Shown here one piece after another: positions 59,287-64,000 of a stretch of 64,000 nt of DNA. Position numbers and translations under genes: made by a program. The number at the start of each line of letters is the position of its first letter. The stretch's first letter is position 1. The notes under the pieces are model-generated. The model saw only the letters and a list, made by a program, of their open reading frames with translations, had not been told where the DNA came from and ran no database searches. Source of the DNA: Pacificispira sp040217575 (GTDB lineage: Bacteria; Pseudomonadota; Alphaproteobacteria; UBA8366; Aestuariispiraceae); the NCBI GenBank assembly GCA_040217575.1, contig JAVJPW010000006.1, forward strand, positions 62,001 to 126,000, given 5' to 3'.

Positions 59287-60234
59287 ATGGCAGATCAGTC
59301 TTCGACTTCCAATCCCTGTTCCGGCGATCCTGGCAACCCGGAACCCAGTTCTAGAAAGCCGGGCGGCGTGCGCGGGTTCCTGCGCGCCCTGCTCGGCCGG
59401 AATGGCGATTCCCATCTCAGGGAAAGCTTCGAGGAACTGCTGGAACAGCATGACGACCGGGAAACGCCGATCGACCCGGACGAACGCGCGCTGATCGACA
59501 ACATTCTGAATGTCGGCGAAGAAACCGCCTATGACGTGATGGTGCCGCGCGCCGACATCGTTTCCGTACCCATCGACACGGGCCTGGACGAACTGGTTCA
59601 GATCATGTCCCGCCAGCCCCATTCGCGCTATCCGGTCCACAGCGATACGCTGGATGACGTGCTGGGCATGGTGCACATCAAGGACGTGCTGACGGCGACC
59701 ACCGAACCGAAGGAGAATTTTTCGGTCCGCAAGGTCATGCGGAAGGTCCTGTTCGTGGCGCCGTCGATGCGGGTTCTGGACCTGTTGCTGCAGATGCGCA
59801 TGAACCGCCTGCACATGGCGCTGGTGGTCGATGAATATGGCGGGATCGACGGTCTTGTGACGATCGAGGACCTGGTCGAGGAAATCGTCGGTGAAATCGA
59901 AGACGAACACGACATCGATCGCGGCCCGAAAATCGAACGCAAACCGGATGGCACCTGGATCGCGGACGCGCGGCTTGATATCGACGAACTGGAAGGCCGC
60001 CTGGGTCCGATCCTGACTGATGAGGAACGCGAAGAGGATATCGACACGCTGGGCGGTCTTGTCTTCACGCTGGCGGGGCGGGTGCCGATCCGCGGCGAAT
60101 TGATCACGCATGAGGAAACCGGTCTGGAATTCGAAGTCCTGGAAGCCGACCCGCGCCGCATCAAACGCGTCAGAATACGGTTCGCCGAAAGACCCACGGT
60201 CGACCGCGACCAGGTGGCGCGCGCGGCGGAATAG
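59287..60234 (+). CDS. corC: CorC/YbeX-type CBS domain protein (HlyC/CorC family)
   Basis: A 315-residue cytosolic protein with two CBS domains. Hallmarks are AYDVMVPRADIVSVP, SRYPVHSDTLDDVLGMVHIKDVL, and LHMALVVDEYGGIDGLVTIEDLVEEIVGEIEDEHD. The C-terminal CorC/HlyC transporter-associated domain, GGLVFTLAGRVPIRGE, ends it. No DUF21 membrane domain. Matches E. coli YbeX/CorC in the ybeZ-ybeY-ybeX-lnt order. Role in magnesium/cobalt efflux or ribosome maturation is debated. Confidence 0.93.
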   Translation: MADQSSTSNPCSGDPGNPEPSSRKPGGVRGFLRALLGRNGDSHLRESFEELLEQHDDRETPIDPDERALIDNILNVGEETAYDVMVPRADIVSVPIDTGLDELVQIMSRQPHSRYPVHSDTLDDVLGMVHIKDVLTATTEPKENFSVRKVMRKVLFVAPSMRVLDLLLQMRMNRLHMALVVDEYGGIDGLVTIEDLVEEIVGEIEDEHDIDRGPKIERKPDGTWIADARLDIDELEGRLGPILTDEEREEDIDTLGGLVFTLAGRVPIRGELITHEETGLEFEVLEADPRRIKRVRIRFAERPTVDRDQVARAAE

Positions 60235-60292
60235 GCACGCAATCCCCCTTTGATCCCCATTTTTTGAAATCGAGTGGCAGGCCGCGGACCGG

Positions 60293-61858
60293 ATGGAAGC
60301 CCTTTTCAGCAGATTGCGTGTTTTCGGCACCGGACTGTCAGGCTGGCGCCGCCGGGGGTTTCTGTTCCTTCTGGGGGCACTTCTGACACTGGGGCTGCCG
60401 CCCTTCGATATCTGGCCCGTCGCCTTTGTCATTCTGCCCTTTCTGATCTGGCTGCTGGAAGGGGCGGCGTCCCGCCGGTCCGCATTCGGTGTCGGCTGGT
60501 GGTTCAGCTTCGGGTATTTCATGGTCGGCTGGTACTGGATTTCGAACGCGCTTCTGGTGTTTTCGGACGCGTTCTGGTGGATGATCCCCTTTGCGCTGGT
60601 CGGTCTGCCTGGCGTGATGGCGGTCTATGGCGGCCTTGCGGCGCTGGCCGTTCACATGGCCGTCGGGCCGGGACCGGACCGCCGGATGGCGCGTATCCTG
60701 TTGGCCACCGTCGCCTTTGCGCTTGCCGACTTTGCGCGCGGTACCTTGCTGACCGGGTTTCCCTGGAATTCCTTTGGCTATCTTTGGTCCGGGACGGAAG
60801 CGTTGAGCCAGGCCGCCGCGCTGATCGGGGTCGGCGGGCTTGGCATCCTGGTCCTGCTGTCGGGGTTCGGTCTGGCATTGTGTGCCGGCGCCAGACGGGC
60901 GTGGGTGCCGTTGGCGGCGTCGCTGTTGCTGCCGGCGGCCGTGTTTGCCGGCGGGGCTGTGCGCCTTGGCGGCGCGCCGGACATGGCCGCCTATCAGGAA
61001 GACACCGCGCTTCCGGGGATCAGGATGGTTCAGCCGAACATTCCCCAGCGTGAGAAGTGGGCCCGGGACCATCGGCTACGGAATTTCGAAATGCATCTGG
61101 AAGACAGCGCCGCCGACAGGCCCGACTGGGTCGGCACCGTGCTGTGGCCGGAAACCGCCGCCGCCTTCCTGATAGAGGAGGAAGAGGCGTTTCGCACCCA
61201 GGCGGCGCGGTTCGCCGTGCCCGACGGCGGATATCTGATTACCGGCGCGCCGCGTATCGTCCGGACGCCGCGGGCGCTTCACAATGCAATCGTGGTCCTG
61301 AACGGGACCGGTGCGGTCGTGGAGACCTATGACAAGGCGCATCTGGTGCCGTTCGGGGAATATGTGCCGCTCAGCGAATACCTGCCGATCGACAGTGTCG
61401 CGGGCGGGGCGCTGAACTATTCGCCGGGACCGGGACCGCGCACCCTGACCCTGGCGGGACTGCCGCCCTTTTCGCCGCTGATCTGTTACGAGGTGATCTT
61501 TCCGGGGGCGGTGATCGACCGGTCCGACCGGCCCACCTGGATATTGAATGCGACGAATGACGCCTGGTACGGAGTATCGACCGGTCCCTACCAGCATCTT
61601 CAGCATGCGCGGATGCGCGCCGTGGAAGAAGGGTTGCCGCTGGTACGCCCGGCCAGCACCGGCGTGTCGGTCGCCTATGACGCCTATGGCCGGGAAATCG
61701 GCCGAATTCCGCTGGAAACCCGCGGCATTCTGGACTTTCGGCTGCCGCCGGCATTGCCGGAAACCTTCTATGCGCAATGGGGACGCGAAGCGATTGCCGC
61801 AACGCTGGTCCTGCTGCTGGGGTTTGGGCTGGTGGCCCTGCGAAAGAGAGTCGTTTGA
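60293..61858 (+). CDS. lnt: Apolipoprotein N-acyltransferase
   Basis: A 521-residue inner-membrane enzyme that adds the third acyl chain to lipoproteins. About six N-terminal helices precede a periplasmic nitrilase domain. The catalytic Glu is in LWPETAAAF, the Lys in YDKAHLVPFGEYVPL and the Cys in PLICYEVIFPG. A final helix LVLLLGFGLVAL follows. Ends the miaB-lnt chain. Confidence 0.96.
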   Translation: MEALFSRLRVFGTGLSGWRRRGFLFLLGALLTLGLPPFDIWPVAFVILPFLIWLLEGAASRRSAFGVGWWFSFGYFMVGWYWISNALLVFSDAFWWMIPFALVGLPGVMAVYGGLAALAVHMAVGPGPDRRMARILLATVAFALADFARGTLLTGFPWNSFGYLWSGTEALSQAAALIGVGGLGILVLLSGFGLALCAGARRAWVPLAASLLLPAAVFAGGAVRLGGAPDMAAYQEDTALPGIRMVQPNIPQREKWARDHRLRNFEMHLEDSAADRPDWVGTVLWPETAAAFLIEEEEAFRTQAARFAVPDGGYLITGAPRIVRTPRALHNAIVVLNGTGAVVETYDKAHLVPFGEYVPLSEYLPIDSVAGGALNYSPGPGPRTLTLAGLPPFSPLICYEVIFPGAVIDRSDRPTWILNATNDAWYGVSTGPYQHLQHARMRAVEEGLPLVRPASTGVSVAYDAYGREIGRIPLETRGILDFRLPPALPETFYAQWGREAIAATLVLLLGFGLVALRKRVV

Positions 61859-61970
61859 TCCGCCCTAAAGCAACGGTTGTGCGAAGCTTGACCCAAGTTC
61901 CTGCGCGGCCTAGCATTTTACCCTTCATGGGGGCGGGGTTTGCGGATCGGATCGATCTGCTTGAGGAATT

Positions 61971-62459
61971 GTGTATCGCATGGCGAAAAAATCCGTTTCC
62001 AGCACATCTTCCGGGCTGATCCCCGCGGGGCGCCCCGGGGTGCCGAACCCGATCGACATTCATGTCGGCGGGCGCGTCCGATTGCGTCGATCGATTCTGG
62101 GGATGAGCCAGGAACGTCTGGGGGAACTCCTGGGACTGACCTTCCAGCAGGTTCAGAAGTACGAACGCGGCACGAACCGGATCGGCGCAAGCCGTCTCTA
62201 TGACCTGTCCCGTGTCCTGGATGTCCCGATCCAGTTTTTCTTCGAAGACATGTCGACGGAAACGGCGGACCAGTCGCCGCGGCTGCGTGCCGGATTGGCC
62301 GAGACGGAAGCGGAAAGCTATACGGTCGAGGACCCGATGCACCGGCGCGAGACGCTGGAACTCGTCCGCGCCTATTACCGGATAAAGGACCCGGAGGTTC
62401 GCCAGCGCATTTTGGACCTGTGCAGAACCATGGCCAATACTTCCACGGATAAACAGTAA
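61971..62459 (+). CDS. XRE family transcriptional regulator upstream of metK
   Basis: A 162-residue helix-turn-helix protein. The HTH lies in VRLRRSILGMSQERLGELLGLTFQQVQKYERGTNRIGASRLYDLSRVLDVPI, the well-conserved type found before metK in many alphaproteobacteria. A C-terminal helical region ends in VRQRILDLCRTMA. The target is unknown; control of cell cycle or SAM metabolism has been proposed for homologues. The start is GTG at 61971, four bases behind GAGG, or ATG at 61980. Confidence 0.9.
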   Translation: MYRMAKKSVSSTSSGLIPAGRPGVPNPIDIHVGGRVRLRRSILGMSQERLGELLGLTFQQVQKYERGTNRIGASRLYDLSRVLDVPIQFFFEDMSTETADQSPRLRAGLAETEAESYTVEDPMHRRETLELVRAYYRIKDPEVRQRILDLCRTMANTSTDKQ

Positions 62460-62473
62460 CCCGTCCGGCGGTA

Positions 62474-62502
62474 TTGACGCCTTGGAAATTCCCCCGTAAC
62501 AC
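62474..62502 (+). promoter_or_regulatory. Sigma-70 promoter of metK
   Basis: TTGACG (62474-62479), a 17-base spacer, TAACAC (62497-62502). A leader of about 97 bases would follow, containing a CGGCC/GGCCG hairpin (62519-62537 region). Confidence 0.45.
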
Positions 62503-62605
62503 ACCGCCTTTCATGAACGGCCTCTTCGTCGGCCGGGAACTGTCGCAACACTGCTTTCGCCAAGGTCTCACGCCGACCTTCATGATTGAGGGGGATCGAT
62601 CCAAA

Positions 62606-63793
62606 ATGTCCAATTCCTTCCTGTTCACCAGTGAGTCCGTCTCGGAAGGTCACCCCGACAAGGTCTGCGACCGGATTTCGGATGAGGTCGTGGACCTTTT
62701 CCTGGCGGCCGACCCGGGCGCGCGTGTTGCCTGCGAAACGCTTACGACGACGAATCGCATCGTCATCGCCGGTGAGGTTCGCGGCCCCGAAAGCGTCGTG
62801 TCCGCCGACGGCGCGGTGAACAAGGAAAAGATCGAATCGCTGGCCCGCGCCGCGGTGAAGGACATTGGCTATGAACAGGAAGGGTTTCATCACGCCGACG
62901 CGTCGGTCGAAATCTACCTGCATGGCCAGTCGAAGGACATCGCGGTTGGCGTCGATGCTGCCGGCAACAAGGACGAAGGTGCCGGCGACCAGGGCCTGAT
63001 GTTCGGTCACGCTCGCCGCGAAACCGACGTTCTGATGCCGGCGCCGATCCAGTATTCCCATGAAATTCTGAAAAGCCTTGCGGAATATCGCCACAGCGAT
63101 CCGAAGTCCGGCCTGGGCCCGGATTCGAAAAGCCAGGTTACGATGGCCTATGAAAACGGCAAGCCGGTGGGCGTCACCTCCGTCGTCGTATCCACCCAGC
63201 ACGATGCCGGATTGGATCAGGATCAGGTGCGCGAAATTGTTCGCCCCCATGTCGAAAAGGTACTGCCGAACGGCTGGTTCCCGAAGGAAGACGAATTCTA
63301 TGTGAACCCGACCGGCATTTTTGTCATCGGCGGGCCCGACGGCGACGCCGGTCTTACGGGCCGGAAGATCATCGTCGACACTTATGGCGGCGCAGCCCCG
63401 CATGGCGGCGGCGCGTTTTCCGGCAAGGACCCGACCAAGGTCGACCGGTCGGCGGCCTATGCCGCGCGCTATGTGGCGAAAAACATCGTCGCGGCCGGTC
63501 TGGCGGAAAAATGCACGATCCAGGTCGCCTATGCGATCGGCGTGTCCAAGCCGCTGTCGCTTCTGGTCGACACCCATGGAACCGGCACGGTCAGCGAAGA
63601 CAAGCTGGTCGGCGCGGTGAACGAAACCATGGACCTGTCGCCGCGCGGCATCCGCGAACATCTGAACCTCAGCCGCGCGATCTACGCACCCAGCGCCGCA
63701 TATGGCCATTTCGGCCGTCAGCCGACGGACGAAGGTCACTTCAGCTGGGAACGCACTGACCTGGTCGAAGCGCTCAAGGCGGCGCTCACCTAA
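62606..63793 (+). CDS. metK: S-adenosylmethionine synthetase
   Basis: A 395-residue enzyme that makes SAM from methionine and ATP. Visible motifs are FTSESVSEGHPDKVCDRISDEV, GAGDQGLMFGHA (the GAGDQG loop), and GGAAPHGGGAFSGKDPTKVDRS (the GGGAFSxKD loop). The start is set at the ATG at 62606. An in-frame ATG at 62582 and frame back to 62474 would cover the promoter and leader. Precedes trmB by 11 bases. Confidence 0.98.
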   Translation: MSNSFLFTSESVSEGHPDKVCDRISDEVVDLFLAADPGARVACETLTTTNRIVIAGEVRGPESVVSADGAVNKEKIESLARAAVKDIGYEQEGFHHADASVEIYLHGQSKDIAVGVDAAGNKDEGAGDQGLMFGHARRETDVLMPAPIQYSHEILKSLAEYRHSDPKSGLGPDSKSQVTMAYENGKPVGVTSVVVSTQHDAGLDQDQVREIVRPHVEKVLPNGWFPKEDEFYVNPTGIFVIGGPDGDAGLTGRKIIVDTYGGAAPHGGGAFSGKDPTKVDRSAAYAARYVAKNIVAAGLAEKCTIQVAYAIGVSKPLSLLVDTHGTGTVSEDKLVGAVNETMDLSPRGIREHLNLSRAIYAPSAAYGHFGRQPTDEGHFSWERTDLVEALKAALT

Positions 63794-63804
63794 TCACGAA
63801 TCCC

Positions 63805-64000
63805 ATGACGGACGGCAGAGATCCATCGCGGCCGAAATTTTTCGGACGCCGCAAAGGCCGTCCGCTCAGCGCGTCGCACCAGACCTATCTGGATGAGGCC
63901 CTGCCGGGCATGACCCTGGACCCGGCGGCAATGCCGGTACGACCTGCGGACCTTTTCATGGGTTCGGTCTCGGACGTCTGGATGGAAATCGGGTTCGGGT
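63805..64000 (+). CDS. trmB: tRNA (guanine-N7)-methyltransferase TrmB, N-terminal part
   Basis: The first 65 codons of the m7G46 tRNA methyltransferase, cut by the window end. It opens MTDGRDPSRPKFFGRRKGRPL, a basic stretch like other TrmB proteins. VWMEIGFG, the start of the SAM-binding motif, lies at the cut. It follows metK by 11 bases, the usual alphaproteobacterial order. Confidence 0.88.
   Translation, partial: MTDGRDPSRPKFFGRRKGRPLSASHQTYLDEALPGMTLDPAAMPVRPADLFMGSVSDVWMEIGFG

Noticed and set aside
1..64000. CRISPR arrays, insertion sequences, prophage, tRNA or rRNA genes
   Set aside because: No regularly spaced repeats, transposase motifs, terminal inverted repeats, integrase genes or tRNA-like T-loops were seen; the gene order is ordinary chromosomal.

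Overview
The window is GC-rich chromosomal DNA from a free-living alphaproteobacterium. The best guess is a Rhodospirillales-type or related marine lineage, judged from gene content and order rather than from a marker gene. Supporting content: Irr and a MucR/Ros regulator, an RpoE-ChrR sigma/anti-sigma pair, a COQ9 family protein, olsBA ornithine-lipid genes, a DivL-like pseudo-kinase, a single-locus ccmABCDEFGHI cluster, and the chain miaB-phoH-ybeY-corC-lnt-XRE-metK-trmB. I see no rRNA, tRNA, CRISPR array, insertion sequence or prophage. No gap between called genes exceeds about 300 bases. Several long open frames antisense to real genes are GC-driven shadows and are left out.

Layout. 1-3.1 kb: an enolase-superfamily dehydratase/racemase and a convergent class A penicillin-binding protein. 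3.3-6.5 kb: the iron regulator Irr followed by a rubrerythrin / Fe-S protein / DUF3501 module, with an Irr-box-like sequence in front of the rubrerythrin promoter. 6.6-10.3 kb: a DivL-like multi-PAS protein downstream of ahcY. 10.6-19.7 kb: an OmpA-like porin, then the complete System I cytochrome c maturation operon. A SCO1/SenC copper chaperone is convergent with its end. 20.5-23.7 kb: lrgA-lrgB and rpoE-chrR on the minus strand, divergent from an IalB-like secreted protein. 23.7-32.7 kb: a small conserved ORF, rlmN, trpS, an unrecognised lower-GC gene inserted between trpS and murJ, then murJ, glnD and a sulfotransferase. 32.7-39.5 kb: two paralogous ABC-2 permeases, a thioesterase, polA, an Hsp20 protein, a DUF1127 protein and a small membrane protein.

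39.6-44.7 kb is the most interesting accessory locus. A two-subunit sodium:solute symporter (large subunit plus DUF4212 small subunit) is divergent from a conserved hypothetical gene. That gene overlaps a 710-residue protein fusing a complete DEDDh exonuclease, two CBS domains and a DUF294 (GlnD-like) nucleotidyltransferase. 44.7-50.3 kb: a GMC oxidoreductase, purEK, a small membrane protein, COQ9, a peptide deformylase and a PPOX-family protein, all minus strand. 50.4-56.1 kb: rpsU with a terminator-like hairpin in its leader, a polysaccharide deacetylase, tsaB-rimI, mucR, fur and olsBA. 56.3 kb to the end: miaB-phoH-ybeY-corC-lnt, an XRE regulator, metK with a structured leader, and the start of trmB, cut by the window edge.

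Functional themes are iron and peroxide homeostasis (Irr, Fur, rubrerythrin module), envelope stress (RpoE-ChrR), cytochrome c biogenesis with copper insertion, the SAM cycle (ahcY, metK) and envelope synthesis. Promoters and start sites were read by eye. Family assignments rest on motifs and context, and no database search was run.
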